This document shows, one piece after another, positions 42,673 to 54,835 of a stretch of 64,000 bases of DNA. Numbering within the stretch: position 1 is the first letter of the stretch; every line of letters begins with the position of its first letter. The notes below the pieces were generated by a model that was not told the DNA's origin, ran no database searches, and saw only the letters and a program-made list of their open reading frames with translations. Both the position numbers and the translations under genes were made by a program. The stretch spans positions 44,166,098 to 44,230,097 of the forward strand of contig NC_083345.1 of assembly GCF_019175385.1 (NCBI RefSeq), given 5' to 3'. The stretch comes from Lycium barbarum (lineage: Eukaryota > Streptophyta > Magnoliopsida > Solanales > Solanaceae).

Positions 42673-42965
42673 AGGAGGGATAGGATTAGGAATGAAGATA
42701 TCCGGGACAAGTTGGGAGTGACATTGGTGGAGGATAAGATGCGGGAAGCGAGGCTGAGATGGTTTAGGCATGTGAAGAGGAGAGACACAGATGCCCCAGT
42801 GCGGAGGTGTGAGAGGTTGGCTATGGAGAGTTTCATGAGAGGTAGAGGTAGGCCAAAGAAGTATTGGGGAGAGGTGATTAGATAGGACATGACGCAGTTT
42901 CAGCTTACCGAGGACATGATCTTAGATAAGAGGTTGTGGAGGACCCAGATTAGGATAGAAGGATA
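42673..42965 (+). pseudogene. C-terminal tail of RTE-clade RT protein
   Basis: Reads [20 protein letters not shown], then [20 protein letters not shown] and [15 protein letters not shown], a block common to plant RTE LINEs. A TAG follows at 42883, after which homologous codons continue (DMTQFQLTEDMILDKRLWRT, with IRIEG at the end). The Met further upstream belongs to host flank. It is a non-functional fragment. Confidence 0.9.
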
Positions 42966-43308
42966 GGAGGTAGTCTCGCTTTTTCTCTCGTCCTAGTAGT
43001 TGTAGTTTTTCTCATTCGTGTATTGTCATTTGATCTCTGCTTATATTTGTTGGGTCTTGCACTTCGATTATATTATTTATCCTGCTCCTTTCTTTCCAGA
43101 CTACTTTATCATGACTTTCTCGCTTTAATTCTCGTTTTCATATTGTTTTGATATGCTTGGCCCTATCTCACCTTTTGTCTTGTTCTTTTTTGAGCCGAGG
43201 GTCGTTCAGAAACAGCCTCCCTACCTTTCAAGGTGGGAGTAGGACTGCGTACACTCTACCCTCTCTAAACCCCACATTGCGGGATTCTACTGGGTATGTT
43301 GTTGTTGT
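42673..43308 (+). mobile_element. RTE-type LINE, 5'-truncated, with 11-bp TSD
   Basis: Flanked by tgtatcattgt at 42662-42672 and 43309-43319. The 3' end is gttgttgttg, as in RTE elements, which end in short repeats and not poly-A. The first 270 bp code the C-terminal tail of the RTE reverse-transcriptase protein (see the fragment entry); the rest is 3' UTR. Truncation at the 5' end during target-primed reverse transcription explains the missing RT. Confidence 0.93.
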
Positions 43309-43319
43309 TGTATCATTGT

Positions 43320-44229
43320 TCTCAAAACTCACTTTAGCAATTAACTTTACGAATGTTTATATACCCCCTATTCTTATTCACAATTAAATTAAAAGCCCCT
43401 TAAGTGATGATGTTACAAAGAAAGTGGTTGTACCCTCCTATAGGCGCGTGACAGACTAAACAAAAGTAAAAAACGAGTTAAGTTATACACATGCCATTTT
43501 CTTAGAGGATATATTACACTTAATTCTTAGTGGGACCTTTTTTTTTTTTTAATTTTCTTTTCTGGTGTTTTCCTTTTCCCTTTTTTGTTTTTTCCCATTA
43601 TCTTTCTTGGGGCATTTAATTATAGGTGACTAAAAAGTTTCAAAATTGAGTGGAGGTAACTCAAGTTTTTTTAATTGAGTAGAAGTGATAATATTTGGAT
43701 TAGTGATTAAGGACTTTTGACCATATTCCAACTTGCCCAACATTTTTGTTTTTAACACTTTAGCCCTAAGCTTTACTTTTAACACTTTGCCCCCAAATTT
43801 TATTTTTTACACTTTGGCCCAACTTAATAAAATCCTAATTACCTAAAATTAGTGGGGAAAAAAAATACCAAAAAACACACCAGCCCCACCTCCTCCCGCC
43901 AAACTCCCCTCCCCCCCCCCCCCCCCCCCTCCCACAACCCACTTTTTTGTTTTTGTTTTTTGTTTTTACACCAGCCCCTCCATCCTCCCACCCCATTTAA
44001 AAAAAGTTTTCAATTTTTTTTTTGTTTTTTCATCAGCCCCCTCCTCCTCCTCCCACCCCTCACCCTCCCCCCACCCTTCGTGACCCAACACTCCATCATC
44101 TCCACCCTCCAAAAAAAAAAAAAATTTTGGTTTTAAAAAAAATAAGTTTTGAAAAGTTTATGTTTTTGTTTTTTTGCACCCCTCCAACATTTTTCCTCAA
44201 AAAAAATAATTTTTTTTGAAAAGAAGTTT
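43320..44229. other. Non-coding stretch leading into the foldback
   Basis: 43320-43850 shows no gene. 43853-44229 consists of runs of A/T and C-rich blocks (a 19-C tract at 43911-43929) related in style to the foldback arms but without a partner on the right side. Pro/Phe-rich open frames there result from composition. Confidence 0.5.
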
Positions 44230-47200
44230 TGATTTTTTTTTCTTACTCCACCCACCTACCCCCAAAAAAAAATTAATTTTGTTTTAAAAGAAGTTTTTGT
44301 TTTTTAATTTTTTGGACCACCCACACACCTAAAACAAATCTTGAAAAGAAGTTTTGATTTTTTTTTTGTTTCTCACTCGACCCACTCACCCTGCCACCCC
44401 CTCCTCCTCCTCCTCCTCCTCTTTTGGTGTTGCTACTTTCTTCTTTTATTTAGAAAAAAGTTGCTCAAGAAAAAAAATAAACTCACCCGATTTACGTAAT
44501 TGTCGGACCGAATTTCATTCGTGTAGCACTAGGCATTACTTTATGGATTATTTCCGTTCATTTGGTAAGTAAAACAATGTTATTTTATTTCAATTATTCA
44601 TCTGGGTATAACTGTTGATTTTCCAACAATTTACAGTGGCAGTTATAGTTGTTGCAACAAGTGCTAAAGATGTTGTATAAGAGCTTCTGAATTTATTCCA
44701 ATAGCTGTTGTAGTTTTTGCAACAATTTATGCAGTTGTTGCAACTTCTGTACTAATCTGTTGCAACAACTGCTAAAATGTGTATAAATAATTTAGCCTAC
44801 TTGTTGCAACAACTGTGAAAGCTGTTGGACAACTTCTACTCTTTCCAACAACTCATTGACTTATCGCAACAAGTAGACTTCTTGTTGCAACAACCACATT
44901 AGTTTTTTGACATATTTTACAGCCGTTGGATGAAACAGAGACAACCGAAGTTGTCATTAGCAACTAAGTTATCAGTTGCAACAACTCACCTAAGTGATAT
45001 GTTGATCTTGTTCAAATCACAAATGTATGTTCTGTTGTTAATAAATTGTTGAAAATTTTTCAACAAGTAATAAATATGTTGCAACAGCCCTGTAATATGT
45101 TGGGGTTTTTCCAACAAGTAACAAGACTTGTTGCAACAACTAGTTAGTTGTTGAACATATCACAACAAGCAGGAGGACTTGTTGAAACAACCATTTATCT
45201 GTTGGACTTTATCCAATAAGTGACAGGACTGGTTGCAATTAACAAATCTGTTGCAGCAACTAAGTTACTTGTTGGGGTTTGTCCAGCAAGTGACACGACT
45301 TGTGACAACACCTAGGTTGGTTTTTTGAATTTTTCCCACAAGCGGAATGACTTGTTGCTGAAACTAGGTAACTTGTTGTATTTTATCCAACAAGTAATAT
45401 GTCTTGTTCAACAACTATGTTACTTGCTGTAACAAATACTGCAATTGTTGTAACCTATACTGTAATTGTTGCAACAACTATGATATGATTCACCCATATT
45501 TAGTGATCAACAAAGAGAATCAATGATATTTAGTAATAAACAAAGGAAATTAATTATATTTAGTGATCAATATATATATTTAATCAATTTGATGGTGTTT
45601 TGAGTCAAAAACAGATGATCAACTAAGTCACTATGCACTAAATCGGGTGATCATTAGAGCGATTTGATGTGAACTATTTGATTTACCCATATTTAGTGAT
45701 AAACAAAGAAAATCAATGATATTTAGTGATCAATATATATACTTAATCAATTTGAAGGTAGTTAGAGTCAGGACAGATGATCAACTAAGTCATTATGCAC
45801 TAAATCGGTAAATCATTAGAGTGATTTGATGTGAACTACTAGATTCACCCATATTTAATGATAAATAAAGGAAATCAATAATATTTACTGATCAATGTAT
45901 ATACTCAATCAATTTGATGGTATTTTGAGTCAGGACAAATGAACAACTAAGTTACTATGTACTAAATCAAGTGATCATTAAAATGATTTGATATGAACTA
46001 CTTGATTAACCCATGTTTAGTGATAAACAAAAGAAATCACGAATATTTAGTGATCAATAGAGTGAATATTTTATAACAACTAAGTACATTGTTGCAACAG
46101 ATGAGTAACTTGTTGCAATATTTGAGTCATTTGTTGCAACATGTTAGTAACTTGTTGCAAAAGCTTCAGCAACTATTTCATTTGTTGCAATAGCTGAGCC
46201 ATTTACTCAAAGCAACTCTTTGATTATTTCCAACAATTTACTCAGTTGTTTGATTTTTACCGACAAGGTCAGGAATCTTTGCAACAGATTACTCAGCTGT
46301 TGTAGCCATTTACTCAAAGCAACTTTTTGATGATTTCCAACAGTTATTTAATCTATTGCAACATATGGAAAATCTGTTACAACATCTGCAGCAACTGTTT
46401 GATTATTACCAACAGATTTGGAATCTGTTGCAATAGATTTGTAACTTGTTTGAAATTACTGAACATAAGGAAGTTGTTGCAACAGGTGAGGAATCTGTTG
46501 CAACAAATTTTTGATTTTTTCCAACATGTGAGGAATCTGTTGCAACAACTTCCTTAATTAGTGGAATGACTTTATGACTTGTTTGAAACTACTGAACATA
46601 ATTTGAACAACTGAAATACATACTGAACATATAATATATTGATACTGAACACACAATATATATATATAAATTGCATAATGTTCATCATTCACCATAATCC
46701 ACTAAGAACATAAAATACAAACTTATAAATAATTGTTCGTCAGCCCCCCTTAAGGCTCCAAAAGTACAAATTAACAGTTGTGATATGTTCAACAACTAAC
46801 TAACAAGTCCTGTTACTTGTTAGAAAAACCCCAACATGTTACAGAATTGTTGCAACATATTTATTACTTGTTGAAAATTTTTCAGCAATTTGTTAACAAC
46901 AGAACATACATTTGTGATTTGAACAAGATCAACATATCACTTGAGTTGTTGCAACTAATCACTTAGTTCTTGGTGACAGTTTTGGTTATCTTTGTTTCAT
47001 CCAACAGTTGTATGTCCGAAAACTAATGTAGTTGTTGGAACAAGAAGTATACTTGTTGTGACAAGTCAGTGAGTTGTTGGAAAGAATAGAAGCTGTCCAA
47101 CAACTTTCACAGTTGTTGCAACAAGTAGGCTAAATTATTTATACGCATTTTAATAGTTGTTGCAACAGATTAGTATAGAAGTTGCAACAACTGCATAAAT

Positions 47201-47690
47201 TGTTGCAAAAACTACAACAGTTGTTGCAATTTCAAAAGCTCTTAGACAACATATTTAGCACTTGTTGCAACAACTGTAACTGCTACTATATATTGTTGGA
47301 AAATCAACAGCTATACCCAGATGAATAATTGAAATAAAACAATATTGTTTTACTTACCAAATGAGTGGAAATAACCCATGAAGTAATGTCCAGTGCTACA
47401 CGAATGAAATCCGGTCCGAAAATTACATAAATCAGGTGAGTTTTTTTTTTCTTGAGCAATTTTTTTCTAAAAAAAGAAGAAAGCAACAATAGCAAAAGAG
47501 AAGGAGGAGGAGGGGGAGGGGTGGCGGGGTGGGTGGATGGAGTAAGAAACAAAAAAAAAAATTCAAAACTTCTTTTCAAGATTTTTTTTTTTGGGTGGGG
47601 GTGAGTGGGTGGGTGGTGCAAAAGATCATTTTTTTTTTGTTTTTAAACAAAATTAATTTTTTTTTGGGTGGGTGGAGTAAGAAATCCAAA
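44230..47690. mobile_element. Large foldback built from TTGTTGCAACAA modules
   Basis: Left arm 44230 to about 45170 is the inverse of right arm about 46775-47690. Examples are ttcttactccacccacc, the gattttccaac junction, gggtataactgttgattttc, and the aacatatcacaac inner end. The outer ~300 bp are C/T- and A/T-rich; the rest is made of spaced copies of gttgcaacaa, whose extended form TTGTTGCAACAA equals its own reverse complement. More such modules fill 45175-45475 and 46070-46560. There is no coding sequence. Total size is 3.5 kb with a 1.6-kb loop. I recognise no known family; a Mutator-like or foldback transposon is the nearest category. I could not define a target duplication. Confidence 0.75.
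45491..46060. repeat. ~162-bp tandem repeats in the foldback loop
   Basis: Units begin at about 45491, 45685, 45846 and 46009 with (c)acccatatttagtgat. They contain tttagtgatcaatatatata, gatgatcaactaagtca and atcattagagtgatttgat. The first has ~32 bp extra and the last is partial. Substitutions differ between units. Confidence 0.88.
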
Positions 47691-47703
47691 AAAAAAAAAA
47701 AAA

Positions 47704-48389
47704 AATTCCTCCACCCTCACAACCCCATTACCAAATCAGACTACCCAAAATCAAACCGTTCCTAATAGTTTGCCTAATGGAATGACATATGCTAACATGT
47801 TGAAACCGAACCTAGCAACACCTATACCTACCATACCCCTCAAACCTGTGAATTTCTTAAATGGAGAACCACATGTTGAATGGAATTTAAAAGAAGTAAA
47901 ACAACTTATTTTGAAGGAAAATCTTCAGTATGCAATTCTTGGTAAATTTGCATATGACATAATAAACATTAAGGCCTTAGAACTGCTATTCCAGACCAAT
48001 GTGGAATCAAGGGCACATGTGAAATAGGCCTTATTGAAGATATGCATATTTTGATGAGGTTATCACTTTTGGAAGACTATGTTAAAATACTGTCTACACC
48101 TGCTTATTACATTAAAGTGGATACAAAATATTGCCATATGAGACCCATGATTTGGAACCCTTGGTTAAAACCCAGTGAGGAGACCTCTATTGCAGTCACA
48201 TGGATAAGATTTCCTCATAAATTTTTTGCTAAAGAGGATGTGTTCTCCTTGGCATCTGCAGTTTGAAAACCATTAGTGGTGGATCTAACTACTGCAAATA
48301 AAAGGAGGCCAATTTTTGCTAAGGTGAAAGTGGAGATTGATTTAATGGCAACACATCCTCAGAGAATACATATTTCAGAAAGAGATGAG
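47704..48389 (+). pseudogene. L1 ORF1, N-terminal part (DUF4283-like)
   Basis: Begins with a Pro/Asn-rich stretch (LPNQTTQNQTVPNSLPNGMT) and continues with VNFLNGEPHVEWNLKEVKQL, LQYAILGKFAYD, then in shifted frames RPMIWNPWLKPSEETSIAVT followed by WIRFPHKFF and KPLVVDLTTANKRRPIFAKV. This is the DUF4283-type RNA-binding region of plant L1 ORF1 proteins, which end in a zinc knuckle. At least one frameshift (near 48000) and a stop (48264-48266) break it. It is cut at 48389 by the solo LTR. Confidence 0.82.
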
Positions 48390-51300
48390 TGTCACGACCC
48401 AACTAGGGGCCGCGACGAGTACCCGATACTTTTACCGAACACCCCCTATCTCGTATCGTATTCTTAATACTAAGTGGGCCGTATGAACATGACCATATTT
48501 TTTTTTTCTATTACTTAACATTAACATTAGTAGCATAATTATAAACATAGGCTAACAAACTTTGCTAGCTCATTATACAGCGACGAGGACCATGAAAAGT
48601 ACAAAACATCTAACTCTACATATCTGTCTACGAGCCTCTAAACATAGTACACATATACATAGGAAGGGCCGAGTACTGCCGTGCCCGAACATATATACAC
48701 AAAATAGTACCAAGAAACTGAGGCTCCGGGACAACTGGAGCGCTGCCAATTACTGCTGATAGAACTCCTAGGAATCAGGTCCGTCTACCTGCTGACCTGC
48801 GCGGCATGAAACGCAGCGTCCACAAGAAGGGACTTCAGTACGAATAGTGTACCGAGTATGTAAGACATGGAAGATAATACAAACAGAAACATAAGGTATG
48901 ATTAACAATATCATGGGATCATAGGACATATAGTGATACAAGAAAGTAACCTGTACATAGGAATACCCTTTCAGGCCGGATACCATGCATGCTTGTCTTT
49001 CCCTTTAAAAATAATATTTCTTTTTCATAGGCATACAAAATAGAACTTATATCATGTCATGTCTTATCATATCATATCATATCATATCATATCATATCAT
49101 ATCATATCATATCATATCATATCATATCATATCATATCATATCATATCATATCGTATCATATCATATGAGATCATGTCATATCATATCATGTCATATCAT
49201 ATCATGTCATATCGTATCAGGTCATAGCGTATCAGGTCATAACGTATCAGGTCATAGCGTATCAGGTCATAGCATAGCACCGATCAATGTCGGCTCGCCC
49301 ACATAGCACCGAAATACATCGGCTCACCCATATATCCCGCGTCCGGGCATCCCGCGTCCGGGATGATAAGCCAGCTGACCAGGTGGCAGTGAAACATGTT
49401 TCCCTTCCCATTTCCCCATGTATCCCTTCCCCCCACCCCACGTACATATTCATATCTCATATACATGTGTCATATAAGCATGCAGGAGAGCCCAAAGAAA
49501 ATCATGTAGCCATCGGAGTGACGTAAGGTCGGTGACCTCCGATTACATTATGGAACACTCGTGATCGCCTTGTCTCACCCTGAAAGAACGAGTATTTTGA
49601 GGCGAGACTACCAACGGAGAATAGCGTTGAAAGGAACATAGAAGGAAATCATGGATGTCATAGAAGTCAATTCATCTACTTTGAAATCTTTAGAGGATGG
49701 TATCATAATCAAGGAATAGAATTAAAAATCAAGAACTAGTTTGATGCTTTCATATTTATATTGGGTCCTTAGCTTAAAACTCTTAGTCATGGAATCATTC
49801 TTGTCATACTTATCATAGACGTATTCTCTTCCTTAGCATCATCGTTATCATGGTCATCATAGACATATTTCCATTAGAATGGTATAGTACTTGTCGTTTG
49901 ATAATCGAAACAAGGATCAAAAGTTTCCTTTGGATTCTACTCCAAAGTAGGTCAAACGGAGCAATAGGGAAAATCCGGGAACAATGGGCCCACCTCGGGC
50001 CGAATGAGGTAGCGTACACAATTTGCGTATGTTACATGTCATGGTGTTACTTGTGAGGGTTTTAAGGTAGTCGGGTTCTGTTTATGCAAGTTCCAGGTGT
50101 TTAGGAGGTTTTCCCAACATTTCGCACACTTTCTAATTCAATTCTACTGAATGAAAAAGGGGAAACTTTAGGTGCGGATTCCGGAAAATAGAGTTGTCCC
50201 CGAGGTTCATATCCAACATATTACGTCTAAGACATGCCATAGAAGGAAGGGTGAAGCCTTACATACCTCTTTCCGCTCCTTATGCTATTCCGAATTCAAG
50301 TTGCAAATCCGCCAAAATCTACAAATTGGTCACATTTACCAAACTTTTATTAGAGCCTTTAGAATTGGAATCTTAAGATAATACTTGGCTACCGAAATTC
50401 CGGCAGCATTTCCCCTGTAAATACACCATCCCCAACATTCAACTTAGCAAATTTTTGATCAACAACAATCCGGGAATTCAACCCGGCCAAACTATCAGCA
50501 TAATGTCAACAACCATACTAACAATTTCAATATTCAATCCAAGATACATTATAACCACTCAATCAATATGCTACTTCCTTCAAAACCTTCCAACTCCAAT
50601 AAAAACAATAACAACCTTATAACATATATTCCAACAACACCATACTAATATCATTGTCTTCCATACATGTAAGAACATAATATTCAATTTACATAAACTT
50701 CAACCACAAGTCTCCAACTTCTACCATTTCACTAAGATTATTAAGCTTTTAATAGCTATATAGAACCCACACAACAACAACCAATACACTAAATTAAATT
50801 AACTCATTTTCCTCCTCACCACACCACAACTACACGGCCAACATCATGCATACACAACTACAACCTCTCCAAAATCATTCAACTTCCATTATAAACATAA
50901 CATTCACAACAATAACAACCAAACACTAAATAAAATAATTAGCACATAATTTCTACACACATATATACACATACACGGCCACCACCCCCACTTCCATATT
51001 CCTCATGAATTTCACTCATTTGTGTATACCACAACATGCATAAACATCCATGACATATAAGAAAAGAGTTAGACCTTACCTTTTTCTCCAATTCTTCACT
51101 TGACTAAAGTTGGCAACTTGTATGATTATGGGTTTTTCTTGTTCCAACAACCCCTTCAACTTGCTAAGAACCTTTTAATGAATTGTTTGGCTAGGAAGAA
51201 CAAGTTGAAACTCTTTTTTGTTTTTTTCTTCAAGGCCGAATGGCCAAGTTGTTTTTCTCCTACTTTTCTCTTCCTTCAATTTCTTGAAAATTCTAGAGGA

Positions 51301-51620
51301 TCTTGTGGATATAGATGACTTAGTCATCTTTTTATCTTGTGAATTAAACCCCCACATGGGCTTAGCCCATGTCATGGCCGGTTGGGCCCCTTTTTTTCTT
51401 TAAAAATTTCAAACCCAATTCTATTTTTCATGACAAGTTGAAATTCATAAAACTATTTTCTAAAATTCCGATTTTACCCCTAGACTCTTTTAATGATTCC
51501 GCTTCTAAATTCTTCATAAGCAACTCATATGCCAACCAAAACAAAAAATAAATCGTTGCTTGTTGTCTTCCCGCGATTGTCTTGAATTTTCCGATTGTAC
51601 AAAAAATGCGGGATATAACA
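48390..51620 (-). repeat. Solo LTR, 3.23 kb, inserted in L1 ORF1
   Basis: Starts tgtcacgaccca and ends tgcgggatataaca, flanked by identical atgag (48385-48389 and 51621-51625). The ends are related to those of the LTRs at 52079 and 59305 (tgtcacacccc ... gcggggtgtaaca), so they are the same broad Tekay/Del group, and by that comparison it lies on the minus strand. It carries a pentanucleotide microsatellite. No internal region remains. Small frames within are not genes. Confidence 0.9.
49066..49275. repeat. (TCATA)n microsatellite
   Basis: Perfect catat pentamers for about 90 bp, then degenerating through atcatgtcat- and tcaggtcatagcgta-type variants to about 49275. Inside the solo LTR. Confidence 0.93.
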
Positions 51621-51625
51621 ATGAG

Positions 51626-52078
51626 CAAACAGGGAAAATAATGGAAAAATGGGTTCAAATCAATTATGACTTTCTTCCTAAGTACTGCAAACATTGCAAA
51701 TGGCAAGGTCATAATGAAATAGAGTGTAGAGCATTGCATCCAGAATTGGAGAAACAGTATAGAGAATCATTGAGACAGGACAACAAAAAAGAAGACAAGT
51801 CCAAGGAAACAAATGCAGAGCAAAAAAGAATTGCATATGGGGGGAGAACATGAGGTTATAATCAGGCCAAGCAGGAGTGGAAACAGAGAAGGAAAAACAA
51901 ATACATCAAGGATTCTAGTGGAGTCATATTAGGAGAAATAAGGGATGAGGGAGAATCACAAGAGGATAAGAATGATGTTGAAACTCACAATACCTTTGAT
52001 CTCTTGACAAATAAGGAAGGTGATGAGCATGAAGAGGAGATTGTAGAACCTGCGACTGAAAAGATAGATGATCAGCAG
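51626..52078 (+). pseudogene. L1 ORF1, zinc knuckle part
   Basis: Reads IMEKWVQINYDFLPKYCKHC, then KWQGHNEIECRALHPELEKQ. CKHCKWQGHNEIEC is a CX2CX4HX4C knuckle, typical of the end of the conserved part of plant L1 ORF1. A Lys/Glu-rich tail follows until 51850; a stop (TGA at 51851) and frameshift lead to an acidic segment (DEHEEEIVEPATEKIDDQQ). It is cut by the next LTR element at 52078. Confidence 0.87.
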
Positions 52079-54818
52079 TGTCACACCCCAATCCTGATAG
52101 GGCATGATGGGCACCCGACCCTTACTTAGAGCCGAGCGAACCCGCTGGTTCTCGTTATACTCATAATCTCACAGGAGTCTTAAGTCATAAAATGAAACGC
52201 ATAATGGAATCTTTTCGAAAACATTCTTTTCTTCTTTCCCGAATCAAATAAAATCTGTAATAATATGAATCTGTAAAGTAATGCATAATGATACATCGGC
52301 TTAAATAGCCGGTTACAAGACTGGCATACTGTATACATGACTCTGTCTACAAATTCTCTAACACAAATCAATATACCATAACATAGATACTCTGACTCGA
52401 CAACACTCCGGAAAGAAATGGAGCTCGCCAATCCCGCTGAAACATCTTCTAGCAATATCCTCTACTCATCTGTATACACCTGCATGGCATGAAACGCAGC
52501 GCCCACAAGAAGGGGCGTCAGTACGAATAATGTACTGAGTATGTAAGGCATGAGTAACAACATAACATAGATATGAAAAGTAACAAGGAGTAATAGAGAT
52601 AACCTGTACATCTGAATGCCTCATAAGGCGGATGACATGCATGCTTAGCCTTTAAAAAAAAACATTTCTATATATATACATAGTAACATGCCCGGCAATT
52701 AAGGCGCGGTGTCATATATGTAATATCATACCCGGCCATTAAGGCTCGGTGTTATCATCATTAGCCCGCGTCCGAGGCAATATCATGACATGTCCACTGC
52801 AGTGGTGTGCACATCTACGTGCCATGCCCGGCCGATTATAGCGCGGCGCGGTGTGAGAAAATACATACATATATATATAAAGCATGCATGAGAGCCAAAT
52901 AAGAGCTATGAGTACATCGGAGTGACGTAAGGTCGGTAACCTCCGATTATATTATGGAATAATCATCGTCGCTTTTTCTCACCTTGAAGGAACAATTATT
53001 ATAAGGTGAGACCAACAACAATGAATAAAATTAAGAAAGGTCAAAAGATAGCTCAATATTCTCATATCGTCATTGAAATCATAAACTTGGAACCTTTGAA
53101 CATAAAATCGTTCTCATCATAGTCATCATAATAATATAAAGCTCATGTACATGGAAATCTCTATGAATGAAAAATTATCTCATAATAACATGAAATCCAT
53201 ATGCCTTGGAGCTTGGATAAATAAATCTCTCATAATCGTCATCATGGTTCTCATAAAAAAACAATTCATCTTTAGCATCATGAAAACTTTAAAAGTCATG
53301 AATCTCTAACATTCTTGGAAATGAAAATTTTTATGGAATTCATACATAGTTTGGTAGGAAAAGAATCATGCTTTTAGAAACTCAATAACCTCATAAGGAT
53401 CACGAAATTCGTGGACTTCTAGCATTTGCGGAATCCATGATGTTATGGGTACGACACAAAGGTTTATAACGAAAGGATCATGCCTTTAGAAAGAAGGGGA
53501 CTAGCCTTAACATACCTGGAAGATAATTTCTCGACTTCCAACTTACTTCCTGCCTTGCAATTTACTTAAGATCATTCGTCGCCTCGTAATCTACATATAT
53601 AACCATTCATACCGTTGTTAGGCTCATCATCATGCTCGTCTCAAAACTTTAATTAAAATCCTTCTAAATTCTGTCGAAATTCGGACAACATCTCCCCTGT
53701 TTATATGCCTAGCCCGAAATCATAATATCAACAACCAATCAACAACAACAATACTAACATCATCAATACCATTATCCATGCCAATATATCTCCTAAAACA
53801 TCCCACACGATGTTTTCTAAATTTCTCAACTAACCAACTTGTGATACGACTATTTAATAACTTTATTTCCATAAAGAAGACGAAATTAATACCAATAATA
53901 ACAACAACAATACCCTCAACATTCTACAAGATAATTATATATATTTTCATCCAAAATTCTCTTCAACTCAATTCATGAATCAACAACATCAACATAACAA
54001 ACTATAATTGCAAATATTCCTTAATCAATGTTAATAAGGAAAGAGATTCAATGATTCATACCTTATGTTTACTAAAGTGGCAAGATCTCCAATATACACT
54101 TGTTTCCAAGCTCACTCCAACACCAATTGAAATTATAATCGCGTCTACACGTCGCCCGAACTTTGATTAGCATTTCGTAGCTTGAATTTCACTCAAAATC
54201 CTCACTTTTATGTTAGATTTAAGACCCCTTTTTGGCTGCTGAATTTTCTGGAAATTTTAAGAGGTTTTTGATGAAAAAAAATGGGATTTTAATCCCTTTT
54301 ATAGTGGCTAAGTCGGCATCACTGTAGCAGTACTGTGCAGCCCTGTTTCTGCGTTGACAGCTCAGTTTGTAACGCTCATAATTCTCTACTTCGATGTCCT
54401 ATCAACGAGCGGTTTGTTGCATTATAAACTAGACTCGAAGAAATTCATTTTAGGCTTTTGTTTCACCTTAAAACGCCTAATATACTAGGAGATATGCCTC
54501 TCTAAAGTTGACTAAAAATCTACCCAACATTACTCAAATTTTCGTCAAACTTATTTTCTTCAGTTTGCTTGATCTCGAATCTTCCGAAACTCTCCATACA
54601 TGATATTTATCATTCATTATACTAATAATGGCCATGTTGTTGTGTTTCAAAAGAGTCTTTCCCGATTACGACTTACGAGATCGTAATTCATCCTTTACTT
54701 CATTGTTACATACTTTCCATGGCTTGTACTTTCCAAAACATTATGGAACGTTTCCAATACTCCATTACTACGTTGATGTACATGTCATGCTCATGCTCTG
54801 AAAGTGCGGGGTGTAACA
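52079..54818 (-). repeat. 3' LTR of the Tekay/Del-like element
   Basis: tgtcacaccccaatcctgat ... gcggggtgtaaca. It contains a minus-strand TATA box (CTATAAAAGGG, about 54297-54304) and the same internal landmarks as the right LTR. It differs from that by scattered substitutions and small indels (for example a 13-bp block cgggcctcccgcg present only near 59999). Confidence 0.93.
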
Positions 54819-54835
54819 TTCTCCCCCCTTTAAAA
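54819..54835 (-). promoter_or_regulatory. Polypurine tract of the Tekay/Del-like element
   Basis: The minus strand reads TTTTAAAGGGGGGAGAA immediately before the LTR. The preceding minus-strand text ttcgaggacgaatg is typical of the end of Tekay/Del pol transcripts. Confidence 0.9.

Noticed and set aside
44354..44572. Pro/Ser/Phe-rich open frames in the foldback arms (also 43852-44219, 47304-47765)
   Set aside because: Composition of C/T-rich and A/T-rich arm DNA; mirrored on the other arm.
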